Assembly: GCF_008086175.1 (NCBI RefSeq)
Contig: NZ_VSKM01000004.1
Span: 124,001-188,000, forward strand
Direction: 5' to 3'
From: Bizionia saleffrena
GTDB taxonomy: Bacteria > Bacteroidota > Bacteroidia > Flavobacteriales > Flavobacteriaceae
Length of the DNA: 64,000 bases
A program made the translations under genes and the position numbers. How positions within the stretch are numbered: the stretch's first letter is position 1; every line of letters begins with the position of its first letter. Of this stretch, positions 9,040-17,668 are shown piece after piece. The notes beneath the pieces are model-generated. The model made no database searches, was not told where the DNA came from, and saw only the letters and a program-made list of their open reading frames with translations.

Positions 9040-11148
9040 TTAAAATGCATATTGAACAAATGCTGAAAAGTTTCTACCAGGATCATTAATAGGAACTCGT
9101 GAAAAATCTTCCTGATTTGCAAATGAGAAATTTAAATGATTATTGTACGTTTCATCAAATACATTTAAAATAGCAAGTCCTATAGTAAAATCTTGTAGCG
9201 GTTTAAAACCAATACGAAAGTCTAAGGTTTCATAACCCGATGTTTCTTGTTCATTAAAACTCGTTGCTATCTCATCTTGTGCAGACGTAATTGTGTACTT
9301 AAGATTAGCCCAATAGTTATCTTTTTCAAAATCTAAATCAAACCGCGTTATAAATGGAGGCGTTAATGGTAATGATTCATTTAAGTCTTTATTTTTGGTA
9401 TATACATAAGAGATGCTACTATTAAGATTAAAATAGGAAGCAAAATTTAGTCCTAAGTTAGCTTCGAAACCCATTTTATAAGCGTTATCTAAATTTATAA
9501 AACGTTTTACTTCTTGAGGTTGCGCATTTGGCATGAACTTACGTTCTAAAGCAGGATCTATAACTGGAACAATATAGTTCTCATACAACGAATAATACCC
9601 CGAGAATCCATAACTAAGTGCATCAATTCCTTCGGTAAACGTCTTTATGCCTTTAATTCCAATTTCAAACTGGTTATTAACCTCTGCATCGAGGTAAGGA
9701 TTTCCCACGTACTCATAGGAATCTTGACCTACTGTAAAGTGATTTATGTAACGTTCTATCATATTCGCAGAGCGCACACCACGACCATAAGCTATTTCTA
9801 AATTTACGTAGTCTGAAATGTTGTGTTTAACAGATACTGTTGCCGAAATATTACGCTCTTCTCTCTGTTCCAAATTTGAATAAAGCTCTTGAAAATCAAT
9901 CTCAGGATCTTGAATATCTGAAACCACAAGGTCATATCTAACTCCCGCAGTAAGCATTGTTTTATCTGTAATTGCATATTTGTTCTCTGCAAACACTCCA
10001 AAATCATTAACAGAAGCATCTTGCCACACCTTATCATTATACATAATAGGTTCTGGCAATTCCATTCCCATACCATTTCGTTTTATAAGTCTCGTTCTTC
10101 CTCCATCTCTAGAAATAAGCAGTGCATCTACCCCACTATAAAGCGTCCACTTCTCTGTAGGTTTCATCTGTAATTCTATTTTACCACCTTTTGTGGTGGC
10201 TTCAATTTGAGATACAGCGTCTGTCATTTTATAGGAAGGCCTGTTTGTATTAGACATAATGTGGTCTACATAAGAATAATAGGCTTTTGCATTAACCTCT
10301 TTTATAAAACCAGTTAAGTCTGAAAGCTTATAATCTAAAGATAAAATAGAGCTATTGTCTTCATCAGTATCCATAGGCAGTCCTGCGTGCAAAACATCAC
10401 GTCCAAAGGATTGTCTCCAATGCGCTTGAAGTCTCTGGTTGTCTTTAATAGTGTATCCTAGTCGTAAACCGTAATCTATACTTCTAAATGCCGAAGGAAT
10501 TTCTGTGCCGTCACCATCCTTATAGTTTCCAAAGTCGCGATATCCTGCATTTGCAACAATATCGTATGTATCGGTTATTTGATGAAGCTTGACTGAGGAC
10601 ACTAACGAATTTCCGTTAGATTCGTAACCAGAATTTACACTACCGTGTAGACCCGAATCCATGGCCTGAGGTTTCTGGGTAACCAAATTAATAACACCTC
10701 CAAAGGTTGCGCCATAGCGTACTGTATAAGGCCCTTTAATCACTTCTATTCTTTCTATCTCTTCCGGAATGACGTGCGTAGTAATAGGATCCATCCGATT
10801 AGGACAAGCGTGCACCGCTTTTGTTCCGCCATCAAATTGAATGTTTAATTGTTCATATTGAGATGCCCTAAATGAAGGATCTATCGCATAATTTCCACGC
10901 TTAATTAATGAGAAACCATTAAAATCTTTAAACAAATCTGCTACATTTTTAGGTTGTACCACCTTTTTTGTAAGATTTGTTTTTACGGTGGTAAGCACGG
11001 GGTCTGTATTACCCCTACCCGTAACTATAGCTGTATTTAATTCTATAGGTTTTGTTTCAGTTGAATCTTGCGTTTTTGTTGTTAATTCTTGTGCAAATAA
11101 AGACACAGGTAATAGTGCGCATAAAAGCGCTATTCTTTTTATTTTCAT
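9040..11148 (-). CDS. TonB-dependent copper receptor (OprC/NosA-like)
   Basis: A 702-residue outer-membrane receptor: signal peptide at residues 1-19, plug domain at about 40-160 (ERIEVIKGPYTVRYG), then a beta-barrel ending in aromatic QYAF. There is no carboxypeptidase-like N-terminal domain. Two features point to copper: HACPNRMDP gives a CxxxM site (C115, M119), and YVDHIMSN gives HxM (H296, M298), the same pair of motifs that bind copper in Pseudomonas OprC; HAGLPMD also resembles NosA/OprC. It probably imports copper across the outer membrane. It lies 83 bases after a small CNGKC protein on the same strand, which suggests an operon. Confidence 0.85.
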   Translation of the reverse strand: MKIKRIALLCALLPVSLFAQELTTKTQDSTETKPIELNTAIVTGRGNTDPVLTTVKTNLTKKVVQPKNVADLFKDFNGFSLIKRGNYAIDPSFRASQYEQLNIQFDGGTKAVHACPNRMDPITTHVIPEEIERIEVIKGPYTVRYGATFGGVINLVTQKPQAMDSGLHGSVNSGYESNGNSLVSSVKLHQITDTYDIVANAGYRDFGNYKDGDGTEIPSAFRSIDYGLRLGYTIKDNQRLQAHWRQSFGRDVLHAGLPMDTDEDNSSILSLDYKLSDLTGFIKEVNAKAYYSYVDHIMSNTNRPSYKMTDAVSQIEATTKGGKIELQMKPTEKWTLYSGVDALLISRDGGRTRLIKRNGMGMELPEPIMYNDKVWQDASVNDFGVFAENKYAITDKTMLTAGVRYDLVVSDIQDPEIDFQELYSNLEQREERNISATVSVKHNISDYVNLEIAYGRGVRSANMIERYINHFTVGQDSYEYVGNPYLDAEVNNQFEIGIKGIKTFTEGIDALSYGFSGYYSLYENYIVPVIDPALERKFMPNAQPQEVKRFINLDNAYKMGFEANLGLNFASYFNLNSSISYVYTKNKDLNESLPLTPPFITRFDLDFEKDNYWANLKYTITSAQDEIATSFNEQETSGYETLDFRIGFKPLQDFTIGLAILNVFDETYNNHLNFSFANQEDFSRVPINDPGRNFSAFVQYAF

Positions 11149-11231
11149 TGTATATTTTTCAAAATTATTCCACAGTGATAAAGAGAAAATAGCAAACAGC
11201 TTTTCCTCTAACTCTTAAAATTAAAGTGTAA

Positions 11232-11597
11232 TTATACTTGTGGGGGATGAAAAATCGAATAGAAAAGTGTTGATTTATACAGTATGTTGTACTGGAAATT
11301 CTCTCGCTTTACAACGGGATATAAAGGTGCTTCGTTTAGGGTTAGTTCTGTTTGACAAAACACTAATTGATCCCACTTTAAATTAGGTAAGGTTTGTTTT
11401 TCTTGAGCCGAGTTATTTGCTGTAATTTCATTTAAATAGCACTTACCATTACATTTTAGTTCTGGCCTGTCTTTATTTTCGCAAAGTTCTTCAACGAAGC
11501 TTTCTATATCTAAAGCATACCACCCGTAAACAATAGATGTTTTAAAACTATTGTTTAAAAGCAAGAGGGATAATATCATCGTGACAAGAAGCTTCAT
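11232..11597 (-). CDS. Small exported protein with CNGKC motif, upstream of copper receptor
   Basis: About 121 residues. An N-terminal hydrophobic segment (MKLLVTMILSLLLLNN) looks like a signal peptide or anchor, and the middle carries LCENKDRPELKCNGKCYL, with a closely spaced cysteine pair CNGKC plus an upstream cysteine. Similar short proteins with C-x-G-K-C are common beside TonB receptors in Bacteroidota, but their function is not established; a metal-binding or metal-delivery role is my inference from the copper receptor downstream. I start it at the ATG at 11597; the upstream TTG at 11624 lies before the promoter box. Confidence 0.6.
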   Translation of the reverse strand: MKLLVTMILSLLLLNNSFKTSIVYGWYALDIESFVEELCENKDRPELKCNGKCYLNEITANNSAQEKQTLPNLKWDQLVFCQTELTLNEAPLYPVVKRENFQYNILYKSTLFYSIFHPPQV

Positions 11598-11601
11598 AAG
11601 G

Positions 11602-11645
11602 CAAAAATAACCTCTTTTATGCAATTTGAAAGTGACTTATGTCAC
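11602..11645 (-). promoter_or_regulatory. Promoter and palindromic operator of the copper operon
   Basis: On the minus strand a -7 box TATTTTTG occupies 11609-11602, only four bases before the ATG at 11597, so the mRNA may be nearly leaderless. A perfect inverted repeat GTGAC-TTAT-GTCAC lies at 11632-11645, 22 bases upstream of the -7 box, where it would cover the -33 region. The dyad has the geometry of CRP/FNR-type sites (half sites of five bases, four-base spacer), so a regulator probably binds here. Confidence 0.55.
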
Positions 11646-11895
11646 CTATCATTCAATCTTTTAAAGATATTTTCTTTTCCATCCCTTAAGTCATAAAAGA
11701 TAGTATACCCAATGAGCTTATTATTAGTATTATATGTTAAATATAATTTATATAGTGAATTTCTCTATTGTTTGTATTGGTAACACAGAATATTAAATTA
11801 TATACTTAATAAGCCAGTGGTCAACTTTTTTTGACTGTTTTTTTTACAAATTAGATAAATAGTGGAAAAGATAACAGCGTTTTAATTATTTAAGG
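11646..11895. other. Divergent intergenic region
   Basis: AT-rich sequence between the divergent copper operon and the tetR efflux operon. Apart from the promoter elements listed separately at both ends I see no gene or RNA. Confidence 0.4.
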
Positions 11896-11919
11896 TATAT
11901 TTGTTAACCAAATGGTTAA
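11896..11919 (+). promoter_or_regulatory. -7 box plus palindromic TetR operator of the efflux operon
   Basis: TATATTTG (11896-11903) is a full -7 box. It is followed immediately by a perfect inverted repeat TTAACCA-AA-TGGTTAA (11904-11919), which covers the expected transcription start. A dimeric repressor bound here would block initiation, so autoregulation by the TetR protein encoded 10 bases downstream is likely. Confidence 0.7.
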
Positions 11920-11928
11920 ACCGCATAG

Positions 11929-12549
11929 ATGCAAATGGCTAAATCAAAAGACAAAAATACAGAAGAGCAAATACTTATTGCTGCAAAAAGCGTATTCCAA
12001 TCTAAAGGTATGAATGGCGCGCGTATGCAAGAAATAGCAGACAATGCTGGAATAAACAAAGCGATGCTTCATTATTATTACAGAAGTAAACAATTACTTT
12101 TTGAGGCCGTTTTTAACCACGCATTTTCACTATTGGCACCGCAACTTAATGCCATTTTAAACGATGACGCTTCCATTGAAGAAAAGATTAAGAACTTCAC
12201 TTTAAATTACACAACGTTTATGATGAAGCACCCTTATTTACCAAATTTTATTATTCAGGAATTAAATAGAAACGAAGATTTTATTGAAAAATTAAAGGAA
12301 AATACAGGCTTTCCTAATCTAGAAAAATTCAAAATAAATGTACAGGAAGAAATTAATCAAGGACTTATAAAGCCTATAGATGCCGACCAACTGTTTGTTA
12401 ACATTATCGCGTTAAATATTTTTCCTTTTTTGGGGAAACCATTAATCAAAGCGCTTACAAATAAGGATGAAAAATCGTATAAAACATTCGTAGAAAGTCG
12501 TAAAAGTGACGTCGCTAATTTTATAATTAATTCAATAAAAAACACATAA
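11929..12549 (+). CDS. TetR/AcrR family transcriptional regulator of efflux operon
   Basis: A 206-residue regulator. The N-terminal helix-turn-helix is clear: EEQILIAAKSVFQSKGMNGARMQEIADNAGINKAMLHYYYRSKQLLFEAVF, shown here only as a description of residues 12-62 in pieces such as ARMQEIADNAGI and MLHYYYRSK. The C-terminal ligand domain is helical. An alternative start, MAKSKD at 11935, would drop two residues. It is the first gene of the efflux train (2 bases before tolC), like CecR (YbiH) in front of ybhGFSR in enteric bacteria. It probably represses from the palindrome at 11904-11919. Confidence 0.92.
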   Translation: MQMAKSKDKNTEEQILIAAKSVFQSKGMNGARMQEIADNAGINKAMLHYYYRSKQLLFEAVFNHAFSLLAPQLNAILNDDASIEEKIKNFTLNYTTFMMKHPYLPNFIIQELNRNEDFIEKLKENTGFPNLEKFKINVQEEINQGLIKPIDADQLFVNIIALNIFPFLGKPLIKALTNKDEKSYKTFVESRKSDVANFIINSIKNT

Positions 12550-12550
12550 A

Positions 12551-13801
12551 ATGAAACGTTTCATCATCATTTTAATAGGATTATTTACTGCTTCTGTTTT
12601 CGGGCAACATACCATTACACTTCAAGAATGTTATGAATTAGCAATAAAAAATCATCCTTTAGCACAACAAACAGCACTGTTAGAGACACAAAGCAAATTA
12701 GATGCCGCTGTTATTTCTACAGCAAAATTACCTCAAATTAATCTTGATGCTCAAGCGACCTATCAATCGGATGTGATTGAAGTTCCCATTCCAAATTCGA
12801 CAATAGAAGCGTTGAATAAAGACCAATATCGCGCTACTTTATCTGTAAACCAGCTCATCTATAATGGCGGAATTACCAAGGCCGCATTGCAATTAAAATC
12901 GGCGGAACTTAAAACGAAGCAAAAACAAGTTGAAGTTCATTTATATCAGTTAAAACAACAAATTAATCAACTCTATTTTTCTGTATTATTAGCCCAAGAA
13001 TCTGAGTTATTACTAAACTCGAAACAATCACTAATACAGGCAAAGCTTCACGAAGTGCGTTCTGGAATACAGTATGGACTAATTTTACCCTCTTCGGATA
13101 ACGTTTTACAAGCTGAATTATTAAAAATTGATCAACAATTTCAAGAATTACGAAGCAATAAATCTGTTTTAGTTGAAACGTTATCACAACTCATAAAAAA
13201 ATCTTTAACCGGTTCTACTCTATTTAAAAAACCATTGCTAGAAACCCAACTAAAAACTAATCTTACGCGACCAGAGTTAGAATGGTTTCAATTTAGAAAA
13301 GAGGAAATTAAAAATTCTGAAAAATTAATAGCCTCTCAAAACGCCCCTAAATTACTTGGTTTTGCAACTGGTGGCTATGGAAATCCGGGTTTAAATATGC
13401 TAGACAATTCATTTCAAACATTTTACACCGTTGGAATTAAATTAAGTTGGAATGTCTTCGACTGGAATTCTAATAAAAAGCAGCAACAATCTTTAGCAAT
13501 TAATAACGAGATTATAGAATCAGAAGCTAAAAACTTCATTTTAAATACTAGTATTGAATTAAATAAATACGATTACGAAATCGGTAAAATTGAAGGTTTT
13601 ATTGTATCAGATCTAGAGATTATTACCCTTAGAAAAGAAGTGCTTAAGTCGGCAGATTCACAACTTAAAAATGGTGTGATTACCTCTTCGGCCTATGTCA
13701 CAGAGTTGACCAATTTATACGAAGATGAAAACAATTTAATTCAGCATAAAACACAATTACAATTGGCAAAAGCAAATTACAACGTTATAAAAGGACACTA
13801 A
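12551..13801 (+). CDS. TolC family outer-membrane efflux protein
   Basis: A 416-residue protein with a signal peptide (MKRFIIILIGLFTASVFGQ) followed by TLQECYELAIKNHPLAQQ, the standard opening of the outer-membrane efflux protein repeat. Long amphipathic helices and a second repeat (from about residue 215, with the strand YTVGIKLSWNVFDW) complete the fold. It would form the trimeric outer-membrane duct for the HlyD and ABC components encoded downstream. Slightly shorter than typical TolC but within the range of flavobacterial members. Confidence 0.9.
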   Translation: MKRFIIILIGLFTASVFGQHTITLQECYELAIKNHPLAQQTALLETQSKLDAAVISTAKLPQINLDAQATYQSDVIEVPIPNSTIEALNKDQYRATLSVNQLIYNGGITKAALQLKSAELKTKQKQVEVHLYQLKQQINQLYFSVLLAQESELLLNSKQSLIQAKLHEVRSGIQYGLILPSSDNVLQAELLKIDQQFQELRSNKSVLVETLSQLIKKSLTGSTLFKKPLLETQLKTNLTRPELEWFQFRKEEIKNSEKLIASQNAPKLLGFATGGYGNPGLNMLDNSFQTFYTVGIKLSWNVFDWNSNKKQQQSLAINNEIIESEAKNFILNTSIELNKYDYEIGKIEGFIVSDLEIITLRKEVLKSADSQLKNGVITSSAYVTELTNLYEDENNLIQHKTQLQLAKANYNVIKGH

Positions 13802-13874
13802 AATTAAGATCACTCAGATCTCGCAGAAAAATAAAATAATTAAACAAACCTGATGGAAATAAAAATACAAACAA

Positions 13875-14783
13875 ATGAAAACAAATAGTAAACATATAGG
13901 ATTTATCATTCTCATTTCTAGCTTAATGTCCTGTGGAAACGACAATGGGAAGGCGGATGGTTACGGTAATTTTGAAGCAACAGAAATAACGATTTCTGCC
14001 GAAAACAACGGGAAACTGATGCAATTTGATATCACGGAAGGTGACCAACTTACTAAAGGCCAATTTATAGGGTACATTGATACTATTCCACTCGCTTTAA
14101 AACGCGAACAATTAGAAGTTTCTAAAGCTGTTATTAGTTCAAAATCTAAAGGCGTTTTGTCTCAAATTAATGTATTAAATGCTAAGTTAAAAACAGCAAA
14201 TACTAACAAAAAACGAGCAGAAAACCTCATTGAAGATAACGCAGGAACTCAAAAACAATTAGATGATGTAACTGGAGAAATGGATGTTATTAAAAGCCAG
14301 ATTAGAAGTGTAGAAATTCAAAATGCGCCTGTTGTTAACGAATTAAAATCTATAGATGTTCAGTTAAAACAAATTGACGATCAAATCCAAAAAAGTAAAA
14401 TTACCAACCCAATAGCCGGAACAGTTTTAACTAAGTACGCCGAGCCGCATGAGATTACAGCTTTTGGAAAACCACTTTATAAAATAGCCAATTTAAAGAC
14501 AATGCAATTGCGCGTATATATAAGCGAAACGCAATTAGCCACTATAAAAATCGGAGCAAACGTTGCTGTAAAAATAGATGCGGCAAATGCTATGAAATCC
14601 TACACAGGAACTGTGAGTTGGATTGCTTCGGAAGCAGAATTCACTCCTAAAATAATTCAAACTAAAGAAGAACGCGTGGCCTTAGTATATGCAGCTAAAA
14701 TAGATGTTGCCAATGATGGTAGTATAAAAATAGGAATGCCTGCAGAACTATGGCTAGATAACGCGAGTATTAATAATAAATAA
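13875..14783 (+). CDS. HlyD/YbhG-type periplasmic adaptor lipoprotein
   Basis: A 302-residue adaptor with a lipoprotein signal (LISSLMSC, Cys at about residue 20). A biotinyl-lipoyl-like half (GKLMQFDITEGDQLTKGQ) precedes a long coiled-coil hairpin (residues 70-175), then the second lipoyl half IAGTVLTKYAEPHE and the beta-barrel part LRVYISETQLATIKIG. It should connect the inner-membrane ABC permeases to TolC. The 73-base gap before it contains a short GC-richer element (see findings). Confidence 0.9.
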   Translation: MKTNSKHIGFIILISSLMSCGNDNGKADGYGNFEATEITISAENNGKLMQFDITEGDQLTKGQFIGYIDTIPLALKREQLEVSKAVISSKSKGVLSQINVLNAKLKTANTNKKRAENLIEDNAGTQKQLDDVTGEMDVIKSQIRSVEIQNAPVVNELKSIDVQLKQIDDQIQKSKITNPIAGTVLTKYAEPHEITAFGKPLYKIANLKTMQLRVYISETQLATIKIGANVAVKIDAANAMKSYTGTVSWIASEAEFTPKIIQTKEERVALVYAAKIDVANDGSIKIGMPAELWLDNASINNK

Positions 14784-14795
14784 AAATCAAAAACA

Positions 14796-15290
14796 ATGAA
14801 ACATTTTATTTTTACTATGAGTCTATTGGCTATAGTTAGTTGCAAAGACAGTAAAACCGTTGATGAAAACCTAAAAACAGAGGCTATAGAGCAGACTGTT
14901 GAAGCGACAAACGACCATAACGACCACGAAATGACTAACGCATATGCCGAGGCTTGGAGCAATGACATTGAGTTAAATAACGGCAATAAATGGCAAGCTA
15001 ATTTTGAAACCAATGATGGTGTAGAGCGAATGAAAGAAAGTATTAAAACACAATCTACTAATTCCTTAGAAGACTATAAAACATTAGCAAAACAACTCAG
15101 TGACGACAAAAATTACGTTGTAAAAAATTGTACAATGACCGGTGCTTCTCACGATAATCTACACATTTGGCTTTTGCCTTTAATGGCAAAGATTGACGCA
15201 CTTTCTGAAGCTAAAACCACTAAAGAAGCTTCGCAATTAAAACACAGTATTGAGCAAAATGTAAATGCCTATAACACCTATTTTCAATAA
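14796..15290 (+). CDS. Small lipoprotein of unknown function in efflux operon
   Basis: A 164-residue protein with a lipoprotein signal ending in LAIVSC (Cys16). After an acidic His-containing linker (NDHNDHEM) comes a helical domain with KNCTMTGASHDNLHIWLLPL. The block C-T-M-T-G-x-x-H-D-x-L-H is characteristic of small Bacteroidota proteins found near heavy-metal efflux genes, and its Cys/Met/His spacing could bind metal. The function is not known. It sits 12 bases after the adaptor gene, so it is part of the transcript. Confidence 0.65.
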   Translation: MKHFIFTMSLLAIVSCKDSKTVDENLKTEAIEQTVEATNDHNDHEMTNAYAEAWSNDIELNNGNKWQANFETNDGVERMKESIKTQSTNSLEDYKTLAKQLSDDKNYVVKNCTMTGASHDNLHIWLLPLMAKIDALSEAKTTKEASQLKHSIEQNVNAYNTYFQ

Positions 15291-15306
15291 TTATTAAAAA
15301 AACACT

Positions 15307-15765
15307 ATGGAACAACATAGCTATAACGTTACGATCACTTGGACAGAAGACCGAAAAGGACTGATATGCTCACCAGAGCTTCTTAATACTGAAACCAAGG
15401 ATAAAAAATGTATAGAAGTGGCAACACCTCCAGAATTCCCAGGAGGTATGCCTAATATTTGGTCGCCAGAGCATTTGTTTACGGCAGCTGTGAGTAGTTG
15501 TTTAATGACAACTTTTTTAGCGATTGCTGATTTTTCGAAATTAGAATACGTTAGTTTTAAATGTAATTCGAAAGGTATTCTAGAAAAAGTAGATGGTAAG
15601 CTTGTAATAAGCGAAGTATTACTATTCCCAGAGGTTGTCATTACAGACGCGTCAAAACGCGATCGCACAGAACGTATTGTAGAAAAAGCAGAAAAAGCGT
15701 GCCTAATTTCAAATTCCATTACAGCTAAAGTGACTATGGAAACTAAAATAATCATCCAAAATTAA
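15307..15765 (+). CDS. OsmC family peroxiredoxin-like protein
   Basis: A 152-residue OsmC/Ohr fold. The two catalytic cysteines are visible: C65 in TAAVSSCLMTTFLA and C132 in KACLISNSI. OsmC/Ohr proteins reduce organic hydroperoxides with thiols in the cytoplasm. The gene lies between the adaptor module and the first ABC ATPase (7 bases before its GTG start), so peroxide detoxification appears to be co-expressed with efflux. Confidence 0.85.
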   Translation: MEQHSYNVTITWTEDRKGLICSPELLNTETKDKKCIEVATPPEFPGGMPNIWSPEHLFTAAVSSCLMTTFLAIADFSKLEYVSFKCNSKGILEKVDGKLVISEVLLFPEVVITDASKRDRTERIVEKAEKACLISNSITAKVTMETKIIIQN

Positions 15766-15772
15766 AAAAAAA

Positions 15773-16675
15773 GTGGGCATTTCCGTCAACCATATTAGTA
15801 AATCTTATAAAAATGTAAAAGCCTTGCAGGATATTTCTTTTGATGTAAAACCGAGCGAGCTTTTTGGACTTATTGGTCCAGATGGTGCTGGTAAAACAAC
15901 GTTGTTTAGGGTTTTAACAACACTTTTAATAGCTAATGAAGGCACAGCGACCGTCGCAGGTTTTGATGTGGTTACAGATTACAAAAAAATTAGAAGCAAT
16001 GTGGGCTATATGCCCGGTAAATTTTCACTCTATCAAGATTTAACCGTTGAAGAAAACTTGCATTTTTTTGCGACTATTTTTGGAACTACTATTGAAGAAA
16101 ATTACGATTTAATAAAAGATATTTATGTCCAGATTGAACCTTTTAAAAATCGAAGAGCAGGGAAATTATCAGGAGGAATGAAACAAAAACTGGCGTTATG
16201 CTGTGCATTAATTCATAAACCTAAAGTATTGTTTTTAGATGAGCCCACTACAGGCGTAGATCCTGTGTCTAGAAAGGAATTCTGGGAAATGTTAAAACGC
16301 CTACAACAAAAAGACATCACTATTTTGGTATCTACACCTTATATGGACGAAGCTGCTTTATGTGATAGAATTGCACTGATTCAAGAGGGGCAAATTCTGG
16401 AGATTGATACCCCTGAAGCGATTGTAAAACACTATCCCAAACAGATTTATAATGTACGTGCCAATAATATGTATCAGCTTATTAAAAGTTTAAATGACTA
16501 TGAATACAACCATAGCGTATACCCTTTTGGCGAGTTTATACATTACACAGATAAACGTAAAGATTTTAATCCGGACCAATTACTGGTGTTTTTAAAATCA
16601 AATCAACTATCAAATATAGAAATTACTGAAACAGTAGCCACTATTGAAGATACCTTTATGGAATTGGCAAAATAA
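15773..16675 (+). CDS. ABC transporter ATP-binding protein (first ATPase)
   Basis: A 300-residue ATPase: Walker A GPDGAGKTT (35-43), signature LSGGMKQK, Walker B VLFLDEPTTGVDP, and a switch region in which LVSTPYMDEA replaces the usual H-loop histidine with Pro/Tyr. It starts with GTG seven bases after the osmC stop; no in-frame ATG is close by. The C-terminal 80 residues form a DrrA-like extension. It corresponds to the N-terminal half of YbhF and should pair with the second ATPase. Confidence 0.9.
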   Translation: MGISVNHISKSYKNVKALQDISFDVKPSELFGLIGPDGAGKTTLFRVLTTLLIANEGTATVAGFDVVTDYKKIRSNVGYMPGKFSLYQDLTVEENLHFFATIFGTTIEENYDLIKDIYVQIEPFKNRRAGKLSGGMKQKLALCCALIHKPKVLFLDEPTTGVDPVSRKEFWEMLKRLQQKDITILVSTPYMDEAALCDRIALIQEGQILEIDTPEAIVKHYPKQIYNVRANNMYQLIKSLNDYEYNHSVYPFGEFIHYTDKRKDFNPDQLLVFLKSNQLSNIEITETVATIEDTFMELAK

Positions 16676-16749
16676 CCTGCAAGGATTCAAAAACTTGTGG
16701 ATATAGAAAAAAAGAGATAAATTATTAAGATTCCCCCCTTTCGTAGGAA

Positions 16750-17487
16750 ATGAATATGGAAAAAAACAATAAGGTCATACAAGTCGAAGGATTAACTAAA
16801 CTTTTCGGAGATTTTGCTGCGGTAAATGCTATTACATTCGACGTTGAGAAAGGCGAGATTTTTGGATTCTTGGGTGCCAATGGTGCAGGGAAAACCACAG
16901 CTATGAAAATGCTAATTGGTATTTCTAACCCTACGTCTGGCAAGGCCAAAGTTGCGGGTTTTGATGTCTTTACACAAGCCGAAGATATCAAAAAGAATAT
17001 TGGTTATATGAGTCAGAAATTTGCATTATATGACGATTTAACCGTTAGGGAAAATATAACATTCTTTGGAGGTATTTATGGATTATCTAGAAAACGGATT
17101 AAAGAAAAATCGACCGTTTTAATTAATGAATTAGGGCTTGAAAAAGTTGCCAACACATTGGTTGGGGCTTTACCATTAGGCTGGAAACAGAAATTATCTT
17201 TTTCTGTGTCTCTACTTCACGATCCTAAAATTGTGTTTTTAGATGAACCTACGGGAGGTGTAGATCCAATTACCAGGCGACAGTTTTGGGAAATGATTTA
17301 CAAAGCAGCCAACCAGGGTATTACTGTATTTGTAACGACCCATTATATGGACGAAGCCGAATATTGCGATCGCGTTTCTATAATGGTTAATGGTAAAATA
17401 GAAGCTTTAGATACACCTAAGAAGCTTAAAGAACAATTTAATGCTAAAAATATGAACGATGTGTTTTTAAAATTAGCACGTGGATGA
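16750..17487 (+). CDS. ABC transporter ATP-binding protein (second ATPase)
   Basis: A 245-residue ATPase: Walker A GANGAGKTT, Walker B VFLDEPTGGVDP and H-loop TTHYMDEAE are intact. The signature reads LPLGWKQKLSF instead of LSGGQ, the same degenerate form seen in the C-terminal half of YbhF. Together with the first ATPase, which has a good signature but a poor H-loop, this suggests an obligate heterodimer with one competent ATP site. Confidence 0.9.
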   Translation: MNMEKNNKVIQVEGLTKLFGDFAAVNAITFDVEKGEIFGFLGANGAGKTTAMKMLIGISNPTSGKAKVAGFDVFTQAEDIKKNIGYMSQKFALYDDLTVRENITFFGGIYGLSRKRIKEKSTVLINELGLEKVANTLVGALPLGWKQKLSFSVSLLHDPKIVFLDEPTGGVDPITRRQFWEMIYKAANQGITVFVTTHYMDEAEYCDRVSIMVNGKIEALDTPKKLKEQFNAKNMNDVFLKLARG

Positions 17488-17531
17488 GAAAAACACCTCA
17501 CAGATTTAGATGATGCACGTGGAAAAACACC
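17476..17531. repeat. Short direct repeat at the end of the second ATPase gene
   Basis: GCACGTGGA...AAAAACACC occurs at 17476-17497 (with five extra bases inside) and again at 17515-17531, so the last codons of the ATPase gene are partly duplicated in the spacer. This looks like a small tandem duplication. Confidence 0.5.
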
Positions 17532-17562
17532 ACTATTAAGTGTGGTTCTCAAAAAATTCTGC

Positions 17563-17660
17563 GCTAGTCTGCGAGATCCGCGGGAAACAAAAGGGATTTA
17601 GAAGAAATAGAAGGGGTTATAAACAAAAAAAAACTGCGGGTAACACCGAAATCCGCAGAC
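17563..17660. repeat. GC-rich palindromic intergenic element
   Basis: Two GC-rich patches stand out in an AT-rich spacer: CTGCGAGATCCGCGGGAAA at about 17569-17587, and CTGCGG (17634-17639) paired with CCGCAG (17653-17658), which ends 10 bases before the permease ATG. Both carry the same CTGCG/CCGCAG core. A related fragment, CAGATCTCGCAGAAA, lies in the gap before the adaptor gene near 13816. This suggests a dispersed palindromic element. Confidence 0.4.
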
Positions 17661-17668
17661 AATAAAAT

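Noticed and set aside
8904-9122. Open frame of 72 codons on the minus strand at the end of the TonB receptor gene
   Set aside because: It overlaps the receptor's terminator and C-terminal coding sequence in another frame and has no family likeness.
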